Positions 32,072 to 42,364 of a stretch of DNA of 64,000 nt are shown here, piece after piece. The stretch is taken from positions 186,001 through 250,000 of the forward strand of contig WHUX01000054.1 in NCBI GenBank assembly GCA_015179025.1, written 5' to 3'. The stretch is from Terfezia claveryi (lineage: Eukaryota; Ascomycota; Pezizomycetes; Pezizales; Pezizaceae). Under the pieces are notes generated by a model. It was not told the origin of the DNA. It did not search any database and saw nothing but the letters and a program-made list of their open reading frames with translations. Every line of letters starts with the position of its first letter. Positions within the stretch are counted from its first letter, which is position 1. The position numbers and the translations under genes are program-made.

Positions 32072-33115
32072 TTTTTTTTTTTTTTTAAAAATACTTGATA
32101 CTCCTATGCAGCCCCGTTGGGGGGGCTATGAGGAGCCACGCGGAAACCCGGTGGATTCAAGGGAAAGGCAAGTTAGTCTGCCAGTCCCACGCAAGACGAA
32201 TACATAAACCGGGTGGAGGCCCCATGCTGTCATGAACGGATTCCCCGATGACTCGAAAGCCTGACTGAGCCCCACCCCTAACTGACGTGAAACTGATAAA
32301 GATGAACTAAATGAGATGAACTGAGAGAACTAGATTGTGAACTGAAACAAAGGGAACTCGTATAGGTATAATGAACTCATGATGACGGAAAATCGTAAAT
32401 CACCGCGTCGCCTTGTGGCCTCACCCGAGGTGCTCCATGGAATCTCTTCTATGTACGTAAGTTCGCGGAATAACAACTTGACGAAGGCCTCCGTGGCCTC
32501 GTAACTCTCCTCCTCTTCCTTTCTCCATTCTGGCTTGTCGAGCTCTTCCCAGCTGCTCCTTTCTCCCAACAGGGTCCTCCGGGGGCGGTCGAAACGTGGG
32601 CAGTTGAAGACTATGTGCTCTCCTGTCTCCGATGGGTGCCCGCATGTACATTCCGCTGACTCTGCTTTGCCGATGTGGTGGAGCCAGCTCTTTTGCGGAC
32701 CTCTGTTGGTTGGTAGCCAGGTGTAGGCTGAATTTCTCACAAAGTTTTGGTTTCCGGTATGGGCCTCAGTCAGGCCTCTCGAGGCCATCCGCAATACAGC
32801 GGTTAATGACAGTATGGGTGCCTCATGCCTTTTGAGTTTATCTTCCAGGGGTCTATTTCATTAATTCCCTTCACACAAGTATCTTTTCCTCCATTGCTTT
32901 CTGCCCGCCGGACCTGGCAGATTAACTTGCCTTGTCCTGAATCCACCCAGGTTTCCGGGTGGCTCTTCATGGTCCCCTTACTGGGACCGAATAAGAATAA
33001 CAAGTATTAAAAAAAAAATTAAAAAAAAACCGAAACCCTCCTTACTTCTGGCTTCCTTCCGGGTGGCTTTAGAGGCTGCCCATAGGCCTCCCAGTCTCCC
33101 CTCCTACCGCCACCC
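32072..33115 (-). mobile_element. LINE copy with coding end, interrupted by another LINE
   Basis: From the T tract at 32072: 3' UTR with the hairpin AGCCCC (32110-32115) and GGGGCT (32122-32127), then the minus-strand coding end 32330-32794 with SAYTWLPTNRGPQKSW and CTCGHPSETGEHIVFNCPRF. The copy continues at 33032-33115 (SKATRKEARSKEGF in minus-strand translation), so 32818-33031 is an insertion inside it. Confidence 0.82.
32818..33031 (+). mobile_element. LINE 3'-end copy inserted in an older LINE, plus orientation
   Basis: Reads in LINE sense on the plus strand: CTGGCAGATTAACTTGCC, the CCACCC...GGGTGG hairpin, GGTCCCCTTACTGGGACC and a poly(A) tail to 33031. Sequences on both sides match one continuous older LINE, so this is a nested insertion. 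Confidence 0.85.
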
Positions 33116-33779
33116 ACTGGCCCACCTCCCGGTATGCACAGGGGTCCATCGGCGCTCCTTATCTGATATTTCCACGCCCTCAAGAGTCCCCAATCGGTGA
33201 CAATATATGTCAGCCCTTTATGGCCAACTCACAGTGCCTAGGTCCCGGGTGCATCTAGGGACGCCCGTCGGATGCCTGCCTGTGTAGTACTATCAGGTTC
33301 TCAGAGAAGCTCTGGACTGGAACAAAGGCCTAACCGGTCAGCGCAATGGAATTAGCCCCTAGTCACTAGTATTCTAGCCGTTTAAATGGTGTTAGGAGCT
33401 CACATCACTGTTGCTGGCCTACATTGACACCGAAACCACATTATGGCTTCTACGCAAAGGTAAACGGAAGACCCGATACCCCAATGGTGATGGCCCCAGC
33501 TTGCAACGTCGAGACTCGAGAATAGTCATAATCAATTACGGTTAAATCCGAGGACATTGGCCTCAAAATACAGCGTATTTTTAAAGGCCGAGCCAGAAAC
33601 CACGATCTCACCCAGGTTCGAACATCCTTACTTATCTAACTATTGATTCCGGCTCCACGAAGCATAGAAGCATCGAAGCCACGGAGCGCAACCTTATATA
33701 AAGATCACTCATCACAACCCAAACACAACACCATTCCCCAAGCTCACTCAGAGCTCCCCAGGCCAACTACCCAACATGC
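33116..33779. other. Intergenic, promoter of the next small gene
   Basis: Mostly unassigned. A TATA box (TATATAAA, 33695-33702) lies about 80 bp upstream of the ATG at 33780, followed by an A/C-rich leader typical of fungal 5' UTRs. This supports the small ORF that follows. Confidence 0.55.
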
Positions 33780-33954
33780 ATGTGTCAACAAAGTTACGAA
33801 ATCTGCCAAAGTTGCGCAAAACCGACATGGGGTGCACTTGAACCGTGTGGACGCATTTGTAACCCCATCCATATCTATCTATTCCCACAAGTCTGCAATC
33901 CATGTCTAGGTTTCCGAGTCCCAATAGATACGAAGAGCCCAGCAACTGGGTCAG

Positions 33955-34231
33955 TGTTAGGGGCGAGCTAGCGATCACGGTGATATCTGTCGGAATATCG
34001 ATATATAGAGTGCACGAAGGCATAATCACTTGCTCGGGCCTAACTGGGTGCACAATGTGCGAAGAATAATAGCTTCATTCAAAGTAACCCAGCGATACAA
34101 AACTTCGCTCGAGTCTTAGAGAGCAATAGCTAGATACAAGAAGTGGGCATATATATAGGAAAGCGGGGTTGACACCTGGCCACCCACCATCGGGTGGCGC
34201 CGGCCCGGTCTGCATAATCTCAGCCGTAACA
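33955..34231 (-). repeat. 3' LTR of the compact element
   Basis: 277 bp, same as 35280-35556 at an offset of 1325. It contains TATATATA (34150-34157) and the segment ACTTCGCT (34102-34109) that pairs with the primer position. Confidence 0.93.
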
Positions 34232-34799
34232 TTACTCCCCCTCTGCTAGAGGTCGTCCCGACCGACCAACGTCACTCACCCTACAATGATTGTATCTTGG
34301 CATCTTGGGACATCCCCTTGGCTCTCGGCGACTTGGGACTCCCGCAGCCCTCACCAATCTTGCGCGTGGTGCTCACGTATCTGGCCTCTGCCTATTCCAC
34401 GGTGGACCTCCACGCCGGACATAGACGCCTCCACGGTGTTGCATAGTCTTGTAGGGTAGTTCGGAAGGAAGGAGTATTCTCTCAAACTCAGTGGCGTCAT
34501 GCCAGTGCTCAAACATCAGACCGGGTGGCTTCACTTCTCTGGCGACTTGCCATCGATCCGCTCTCCATGATATGTGGATCAACTGATCCGAGGGTATCTC
34601 AAACATGAGGTGCAACATATATATGGATCGTAGATCCGGGGTAATCTTGATAGAGGGGGGGGTATTCCACATGCCATTGCCGTTAAAAACCTCTGCGTGG
34701 CAAAACCCTGTGGGAAAAAGCCAACGTCACAGGAAAAGGTTCAATGCATGCTTTCCCAGCTATCCAAGCTATCCAACCCGACTTGCCAGTGCAAGGGGG

Positions 34800-35045
34800 G
34801 GGTCTTGTTCATTTGCACGCTCGGGGTGCTCGTTCGGGTCTTTAGCGCTCGCAGCGCTCGTTTGGGTCTTTAGCACTCAGAGTGCTAGCTTGAGTCTTCG
34901 CCCAAGGCGGGGGTCTTTGAGCTTATGAGCTCGAACGGGGCTTTTGAGCTTTGAGCTCGTTCGGGAGCGTGTAAGCTCGCTCGGAGGCTTGTAAGCTCGC
35001 TCGGCGGGGCCTTATAGGCTCGTTCGGGGCCTTAGAAGCCTGGCT
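34800..35045. repeat. Degenerate tandem array of GCTCGTTCGGG units
   Basis: About ten units of 20-28 bp, each with GCTCG[TC]TCGG followed by [GT]CTT. Many contain small palindromes such as GAGCTC. The array lies in the leader of the compact element, downstream of its 5' LTR in element sense. Confidence 0.75.
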
Positions 35046-35269
35046 AGGAGCATGTCGCTCGAGATCTAAGACTTAGCAGATCCGGGGATCTCAATATAGG
35101 ATTAGTAGGTCATTTAGAACAAGCTAATAAGCAAATAGGAGGGGGAAATAATTATTTCCGACGTCGCTCATATTAGCTAATAATCTGTTCCGCCCTTGGG
35201 GGATCGTCCGACAGTGTAGGTAGCGAGGGAGGGGTGATTTGACCCAGAATCACCGGTCCCTTTTGTCAA

Positions 35270-35277
35270 AGCGAAGT
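35270..35277 (-). other. Putative self-primed primer-binding site of the compact element
   Basis: Two bases from the LTR edge, element-sense ACTTCGCT is the exact complement of AGCGAAGT in the LTR (35427-35434). Same offset and layout as in the gypsy element at 5783-5791. No tRNA-type TGG start is present. Confidence 0.5.
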
Positions 35278-35279
35278 AA

Positions 35280-35556
35280 TGTTAGGGGCGAGCTAGCGAT
35301 CACGGTGATATCTGTCGGAATATCGATATATAGAGTGCACGAAGGCATAATCACTTGCTCGGGCCTAACTGGGTGCACAATGTGCGAAGAATAATAGCTT
35401 CATTCAAAGTAACCCAGCGATACAAAACTTCGCTCGAGTCTTAGAGAGCAATAGCTAGATACAAGAAGTGGGCATATATATAGGAAAGCGGGGTTGACAC
35501 CTGGCCACCCACCATCGGGTGGCGCCGGCCCGGTCTGCATAATCTCAGCCGTAACA
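35280..35556 (-). repeat. 5' LTR of the compact element
   Basis: 277 bp. In element sense the TATA box is at 35475-35482 and the self-complementary segment at 35427-35434, about 41-48 nt downstream. Confidence 0.93.
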
Positions 35557-36044
35557 GTCAGCGGATGTCGTAAACAATGTGGTTATTGTGGAAGCTTGCC
35601 CCTCCCTAGGCGTATAGAGGGAATACTCGACATTCCGGAAACGAGTAAACCGATAGGGGAAGCAAGATCAATACATACGTAATCGGGATTCCGTTTCAAT
35701 TGCAATCCCGCTTAGTCAGTCTTAGCCATAGGTGAGCGTTCCTCCACCCATTAAATATTTGGCACAGTGAAGTCTTATAATAACATCCGCTATATGGAGA
35801 CTCACACCGAAGTCTTCTCCCCTTCCCAATTGGAACAAATGCCTATGTACTTCGCCTATGGATTTTATTGGCATTGCACTGTATAAAAAAAATGGAACAA
35901 CTTGTCTGCTTTATTGATGATAGGAGGGCTCATAAAACAGCTGTAATTTAGGATATATGGCCGATGTGAACGGACTCATTGTTTCTCATATGAATTACAA
36001 TAACTACCGCTTGGGATGGTTCTTGTGGAAATGCGTGAGGGGGT

Positions 36045-36494
36045 TTGAGTATGAAAATGATGGCATTGGATTTGGAAGTGGCACCAAAAATGAGACCCAA
36101 GTCTCTTGCTGATACTCAGGTAGTTGATGTGGGGGATCTTAACACGGAAGCGTGGAACCACATTCCGGAGACTGATCAAATTGCCAGTGTTGAGCCGTGT
36201 GTCAAGTGGGGGGAATTGAGATGGCTTGGTACGAATTGCAGCCGATATGCATATGCAGGTATCCCAAATAGGAAAATTATGGTTTGCTATCTCTCTAGTC
36301 TCGTGCCTACCCCTCTATTAGTTATATTTATGGACCCCAGTTTGGGACTGGCGATTATAGAATACAGTACCTCTCTAATAGCCTGCATAGCATTTGCGGT
36401 TCCAAACTCAACCTACATACCTAGCCACATGGGAAGCAGACTCAAAATAAATAAAACTACAAGTATCCTGTATGCTCAATTTATCTATAGCTAG
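36045..36494 (+). CDS. Unrecognised 149-codon open frame
   Basis: Open from an ATG at 36045 to 36494 with a charged first half and a hydrophobic stretch (VPTPLLVIFMDPSLGLAII) in the second. No family recognised, and no clear promoter or introns. Adjacent to a transposase relic. It could be chance. Confidence 0.2.
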   Translation: MSMKMMALDLEVAPKMRPKSLADTQVVDVGDLNTEAWNHIPETDQIASVEPCVKWGELRWLGTNCSRYAYAGIPNRKIMVCYLSSLVPTPLLVIFMDPSLGLAIIEYSTSLIACIAFAVPNSTYIPSHMGSRLKINKTTSILYAQFIYS

Positions 36495-36539
36495 ATAATA
36501 GTATATGAGACTATATGAAGCTTAGTAGCCAAAAGGCTA

Positions 36540-36960
36540 CTTTTGGCCAGCAACATTGCACATTTTGTTTGCCCTGATGGTGAAGAGATTACATTAGAAC
36601 ACTATTCAAACCATGTTAAAAGTATCTATAAAGCCTGACATCCATTGATGAGGATGACTTTGAACCTCTTCCCTACCTTGTTCCAGCAATGGAGTGCGAG
36701 AAGCTTTAGCTACAATCAAACTATATGTTCAAAAGCAATGGGATCCGAGAATGTTAAGTCTTACATTTGGAGTTGAAGATGAGAATGCCATAGCAGTACA
36801 ACATGATCTTCATGATCTTGATTGTCACCTGTCTGCTCTCCAGCTTTGGGAACTTCAACGGCAAACATCGACCTTCAGGGGTGGCGGGACGCCAGAGGTA
36901 CTAGAGGGCGTTGAAGTAGGTGGTGGGGGGCAGAGGCACACTAGCGGGAATTAGATAAGA
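36540..36960 (+). pseudogene. Second pogo/Tigger transposase C-terminal relic
   Basis: Contains REALATIKLYVQKQWDPRML then DLHDLDCHLSALQL, clearly related to the segment at 25240-25400. It includes an acidic stretch upstream (DEDDFEPLPYLVPA). Frame changes and a stop end it. The rest of the element is not recognisable nearby. Confidence 0.6.
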
Positions 36961-38230
36961 GAGTTATTAGGTAGCTATAGAATACTCTGGCATTAATTTC
37001 ACATAATTTTTCCCACGTGCACGTGACTCTATACAAACCCCCTACAGTATATATAACTGTATAACTGCCCTAATATCATGACCCTGAGGATATAACTATT
37101 ACAGAGGTCTGACTGTGACAAATATACATCATCTATCTCAGCTGCTACTTGGCGGGTCAATTCAGCAACTGGCATGCAATTCGTACGATATTATCTATGT
37201 GGACATGGGACTGTGTGCAGGATCTCGCCAAGTGCAATAATGGAAGGGGAAGGCTAGCGGGCCATGTTATCCTCATATGTAGGCGTCTTTCACTGCTTCG
37301 GAGTTTTCGTTCTTGCCTTTTTTGCTTCACCTCGCTGCTTGGGTCCCTTTCTGCTTTAAGTATCAATGTAGGTACCTATGATATGTCTTTGTGCTTCTCA
37401 CAAACATTTATTCAACAGATCTCTAATCTTATGCTCAGATTCTGAAATAAGTGTCCCCTCTGAGTATACGAGGATGTAAGTGCCTGCTTGAGGCCATGAG
37501 AGAAGGTAACCCACATCGTTCCCATGGTATGAGGAAGCTTGCCCATTATATTGCTGCCCTGTCTAGCAGGCCATTACGGGGAATATGCACGTGGATCCTG
37601 TTCAGTAGCTCACAAGAATGAGAGTAAATAGTATAGACTATAATTTTATAGCCACGCTATTATGCAATTAGGAGGCCGCAAATGTCATTAATACCTTCTG
37701 AAACCAAGCTCTAGAAGTTTCAATCCAAACAAAGATCTCTCCTTCTGTTTCACATTCAAACTACTGCTTCAGGAGAGTTACAGAGCAGTAGTCATAGTCA
37801 ATAACAACATCCACTGGAGGGATTTTAGATACTTGCGCATTTTGGGGAGTTGAGGATCTTTCACTTACAAATACGACGAATGGAGGAGGGAAACCCTATT
37901 TTTACTTGCGCTGAAGCTGAGCTCTTTCTGATTATCAAGTCGGAGGTTGCATTTATAATGAGTTGGATGAAGGAGGAGTTCGTACGTGCGCACTTTGGGG
38001 AGGTTAATTTCCAGGAAAGAAGGGGCCAATCTTGTATCCAACTACAATAGATTCTAATGCGAGGACTGAGCTACAAAAAAAAAAAAAAGAGCCGACAAAA
38101 ACTAGCAACCGGCAATCATCCTTAGGTCAATCGGGTAGTCTAAAGACTAAAAAATAATAAAAAAAATCCCGGCAATCAGTCTAAGACCATGACCGGGACG
38201 AACATGGCCGTACCGACCTGTAGAGCAATC
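36961..38230. other. No gene recognised
   Basis: Short frames only. An A-rich tract (38074-38088) and transposon-like remnants may be present. Nothing I can assign. Confidence 0.35.
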
Positions 38231-38235
38231 CGAAG

Positions 38236-38243
38236 TATATAAG
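38236..38243 (+). promoter_or_regulatory. TATA box of the small CxxC gene
   Basis: TATATAAG about 115 bp upstream of the ATG at 38353, followed by a C/T-rich leader, the usual arrangement of a fungal core promoter. Confidence 0.6.
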
Positions 38244-38352
38244 TAACACAATAGGTACCTGCCTGCAACCCCACCGTTCAATTCACTAAACTGACTCCAC
38301 TCCCGCCTTCACTCTATAACTTGAACCATATATCCCCCATTTACTCTTTAAG

Positions 38353-38595
38353 ATGGCCATACCCCCAAAACCTTTCAGCTCCCACTGCACAATCTGCGGA
38401 GCCACTGCTACCAAAATCCTCTCTCACTATGAGAAGTTAAAACTCTTGGCCAAAGGGCGAGTGCTTATCCGTAGTGGCCACGGGGTCTGCCAGCCTTGCA
38501 GGGGCCAGAAGCGCAGAGCAAGAATGGAAGATCAGGGGGATGCTATAGATTTGCTAGATGAGAAGAAAAAGGAGAACGTCGAGGAGGAGAAATAG
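38353..38595 (+). CDS. 80-residue protein with two CxxC pairs
   Basis: ATG 38353 to TAG. Cys pairs at about residues 12-15 (HCTICG) and 46-49 (CQPCRG) suggest a single zinc ribbon, followed by a basic patch (RGQKRRARM) and an acidic/lysine tail. No signal peptide; nuclear or cytosolic role likely. A TATA box at 38236 and a C/T-rich leader support a real gene. The spacing differs from the cysteine-rich pair at 28082 and 33780, so it is a separate family. Function not recognised. Confidence 0.6.
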   Translation: MAIPPKPFSSHCTICGATATKILSHYEKLKLLAKGRVLIRSGHGVCQPCRGQKRRARMEDQGDAIDLLDEKKKENVEEEK

Positions 38596-39972
38596 CGCTT
38601 GAGCTTTCGACAGGGCAATATGTCTAGCCTGGTGAGAGAAGTCTGATGTTCTAGGTCCAAGAAGATGAATGCCGATGCCCTAATAAACTAGTTTTGAGCA
38701 TGCCTAAGCTTGGTATAATAACCCAAGTTTAGGTAGCATGTGGAGGGCCTAGTGCAAGAATGTAATTCCAGCTGTTTTATCTACTTTCTTCCCCTTGTGT
38801 ACTATCCTATAATTCACATCTATTAACCTTTATGCATACCACCAGTGGCTATTATTGGTTCATACATCTCTTTCTTAGGCCTAGAAAAATCCCAATCCTC
38901 GCCCGCATATTTTCTTACATAAAGTGCTTATCTTATAATTATGGGGCCGGGATAGTCTGGTTGGCAGTGGCCGGGACCAAAATCTTTGACAAGGTTTGAT
39001 CAATTTTTCAAGGGCACTCGGATGCAAAGTCTGTACAAACTACAAACTCATCCCGAAACTCGAAATGCCATATACCGGTGGTGAGTCATTTCCCTGTGAT
39101 ATGTATATACTGTATACACTTAGAGTTTGTTTATGCTATCGGTCTTATGCTGCTTAGAGTAAAAAACCCGTAAAAGCCGACATCTTTATCTGTGCCAATG
39201 AAGTTACTAGAATAAAATAATATATAACCTCCCTCTCTTTTTCAAAGGTCTGTATTTTCCTTTGTAATTGCCTTGAAGTACTGTATGTAGATCTTGTACT
39301 CAAACTAGGTTTTAATGGCTAGTGCATTTGAAGAGGATTCGTTGATCAATTGCCAGGCCAGCATTCTAGTTTCAGGCACCTAGCCTAGGAATTAGATTTA
39401 TTTCCTGTTTCGTTCATATTCACGTTCTGGTACTTAATCTGGCACTATTCGAGTAGTCTCGATCTCATTACACATCTCAGCACTCACTTGTAGAGTACCT
39501 ACTCCACAATTGATCGGTGCGAGGCTGCTATTGATAGCTGGTTTGGGGACTAGTAGCGGTTTCGGGGCCGGTAATACAGATACTTGTTTGTTTTATGTAT
39601 ATCCCTTGTGGGTATAAGATGCTAATTAGCAATGAATCATTATTAAAAAAGGAGTAGGTAGAGCTTAAGCTTTATAGTATACGGTATACAAATCCAATGC
39701 TGTTAGGCCTGGGCACGAGCAGAGCCGGCTCGAGCCCCAAAATATATGGTAAGAGCTCGTGCCTAGAGCTGGGTCATGTAGTATTGCACACGCAAGCCAG
39801 ACTAGTTGCACACATGGCCATGGCCTCCTAGTGTTCAAATATGTCTCCTAGACCCTAGTCTGGTTTTCCTAGACCCTACGGTGCCTTTCTCACTTTCCAA
39901 TACAAACTCCACAAAAGCAAAGCACACAAAACACAAAACAAGCAGCCTTCACCATTACTGTACGTTTACACA
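38596..39972. other. Intergenic, nothing assigned
   Basis: Contains one full and two partial copies of the TAGTCTGGTT motif (38953, about 39797, about 39856) and a short inverted repeat around GGGCACGAGC...GCTCGTGCC (39716-39766). No gene seen. The last 80 bp are an A/C-rich leader for the next gene. Confidence 0.4.
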
Positions 39973-40485
39973 ATGACCTCATTTAGCAACACCATCTTAT
40001 CTTCCCCTTCTTCCACCGCTCTAGATTCATGTCCAACTTTAGGCCTTTACACGGCCACAGACATCGTCCCTACAGCACCAAGTATATATACAAAGCTACT
40101 AACAACTAACGGAATATTATTCGCACTCGTCGTGTCTTGCCTTCTGCTAGCTGACATCGTCGTGCATTTATTCATCAAGAGCAAACTACAGACGACAGCC
40201 ATGACGGACAGATCTGAGCCCGTGAGCGAAGCCCACGGACCAAAAAAGATAGAGAACGGCCAAGCCACTATAGAAGATTTGGTCGATTCTGTGCCAGATT
40301 CGCGAACTGCTGTCACGACAAACAGAATTGAGTCTATAAGTGAAACCCAAGAAAAAGTCAAAGCCACCAAAGTGGATTCGGTGGATACGGTAGATACACT
40401 GGCTGAACCAACCGATTATGAAAGTCTAGGGGCGGAAGCCACAACAACAACGGATTTGGTAACAGCGATTCACAATACTACATAA
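39973..40485 (+). CDS. Single-pass membrane protein of unknown function
   Basis: 170 residues from an ATG preceded by an A/C-rich leader. A single hydrophobic segment at about residues 47-68 (GILFALVVSCLLLADIVVHLF) follows a Ser/Thr-rich N-terminus. The C-terminal 100 residues are charged and Thr-rich, ending in TTTTDLVTAIHNTT. The layout fits a type I or signal-anchor protein with a disordered tail. No family recognised. The intact frame and leader support a real gene, probably lineage-specific. Confidence 0.55.
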   Translation: MTSFSNTILSSPSSTALDSCPTLGLYTATDIVPTAPSIYTKLLTTNGILFALVVSCLLLADIVVHLFIKSKLQTTAMTDRSEPVSEAHGPKKIENGQATIEDLVDSVPDSRTAVTTNRIESISETQEKVKATKVDSVDTVDTLAEPTDYESLGAEATTTTDLVTAIHNTT

Positions 40486-42364
40486 CTGGCGACTACGTTT
40501 TTCAAGGCCACCATGTTTATGAGAGGTCAAGAGCACTTCCCGTTACAAGTGTACCCTCTTTTTGTTATGAGTTGAGAAGCTGGGAGAAATATCTCGGAGT
40601 TTGAATTTAGTTATCTTTGATATCGTTGAATAATAGATGAGGTTCGTTATCTAAATCAACTATGTATATGAGGAAGAGAACGTTGCCTCATATATGATAT
40701 CATATATACTTATATAAGCGGATTCAATAAATCCGTATGCAATAATAGTCAAATTTATAAGCTTCCATTTTCTGGGCAAATGTGATGGGTTGATACTTAT
40801 CAATAAATGATCAATTAAGATAAACCATACCAATATCCAGATACGCGCTTTTTTTTTTCCCTTGAAGCCTATGTATACCCGAGATTAACCTAAGAGGTCC
40901 AGCTGCACACTGTCTACTTAGTGGTGTGCAAACATGCAAGTTATATTCTGTATGCAAAACTTGTCGATGACCAAGCCACACCAGCGGTGGGCTTCAGCGC
41001 AGTTATTTTTCATAGGTACCCTCAATTTCCAAAGTTCGAAGTAGTCCAAAGCCATATTTGTTATAGCTACCTGATTCCTAGTACTCAGAGTACTCCTCTT
41101 GTCCATAATGACATAGAAAGGGCAAAACTCTAACTTGGTGAGTGTGTTGATATAAAATAGCCTAATACATGGCCGTATAAGCTTAAGTCAGAATTCTCAG
41201 ATACGCTCTCGCATCCAGAGTTATATTGACTTATGAGATGGCGGGTTATGAGATCGATACATGCCCCAAACTCAGTCCCACTTCCTAACTTTCAACCTAG
41301 AGTTCGCCAATAGCTTGGATCATATGCACCCTATTAAAACATACCCTTTCTTTTCAATGCAGAAGCTATTCATCCAAAGTATTTCGGCAAAACCACAATT
41401 CACTCAACGCCAACATACAAGATGTAATGTTATTGGTACAATATTAGCCTAATCCATTGATGGTCGGAGTGTTTTTGGATACCCTCTGTCCAAGAGCCCT
41501 CAACGTAACGCGGCGTTTCCTCATTGACGCCCTGCCCCTCGTCTTTCGAACCTCCACCCCAAGTAGAACAACTCCCATAATAATACATATCTAGCTGCAA
41601 TAGAAATCGGACCAGGGGGAGAGAACTCCCTAGAGTCTGTCATCATCAACGAGAATTGAGAGTACCAGTACCGGTTTCCTTCGTATTTTCTCACCTCAAT
41701 AATATGCCAACTTTGCACTACAACTTCTACTAGTACTCCCTTGAAACACTTTTGAAACACAAGTATCAAAATTAGCTGCTGTCGCGGGGGATCAACCAAC
41801 TGAGCATGGAGATATATACCTATACTGTACATACGGAGTAGGCAGACCCAATATCAAACACGCACAATGTGGCTATGATTCCTGCACGTAGCCTATGTAT
41901 GTATGGTAAAGTTGGGCCGAATGCCGGGCTTTCTGTTGGTTCTGTGTTGGATCGACGGGGAAGGCCGGAAATGCGGGGTTTATGGCAGCTCCGATGAGAC
42001 TCTCGATCCAATGACGATCACAGCAGGCGATGAGCTCAAAAACACATTTTCATTCGTTCAAGATGATATCGGAACAAAAGCAAGCAACACACCTCAACAC
42101 CTCGCACAGATGCTGTTCCTTCTGCCAAACACACACCATTTACCACCATTTACCACCATTTACCACCATTTCCCTCCAAAACAAAACCAAAACTGTTAGG
42201 GTAAACATATGACCGTGATATATATCGTAAAACATAATTTCAAAAGAAATAAAATAGAAATGGAAACGCAGACTATAACCGACTATGCTGTGATTTATGC
42301 CCATTCACCACCATGCTATCACCATCTCACGGCTCACCTACGCGCTGCTACTAGCCATCATTCC
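40486..42364. other. Intergenic with a short microsatellite
   Basis: No gene recognised. At about 42133-42172 the 10-bp unit CACCATTTAC is repeated roughly four times. Confidence 0.45.

Larger units (their letters stand above)
33955..35556 (-). mobile_element. Compact pol-less LTR element (TRIM/LARD-like, 1602 bp)
   Basis: Two 277-bp LTRs (33955-34231 and 35280-35556), identical by eye, TGTTAG...GTAACA, with a perfect 5-bp duplication GTCAG (33950-33954 and 35557-35561). The interior of about 1.05 kb has no gag or pol domain, only a 99-residue frame (34373-34672, minus) without recognised motif. A polypurine tract (element-sense AGAGGGGGAG, near 34235-34244) and a self-complementary primer position set the sense as minus. 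It must use proteins of another element. Recent insertion. Confidence 0.92.
33780..35617 (+). pseudogene. Cysteine-rich small protein (family member B), split by an LTR element
   Basis: ATG 33780 opens a frame with Cys at 2, 9, 12, 23, 27, 39 and 42, nearly the same spacing as the 49-residue protein at 28082 (both have C-x2-C, CG...CN and C-x2-C). The frame is cut at 33955 by the LTR element. Removing the element and one GTCAG duplication lets the frame run on from 35562 to a TAG at 35615-35617. A TATA box upstream supports expression before insertion. An ATG at 33776 in another frame could compete for initiation. Function unknown; probably metal-binding. Confidence 0.55.

Noticed and set aside
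33590..33630. GGTTCGAACAT resembling a tRNA B box
   Set aside because: No matching A box at the right distance and no acceptor stem.
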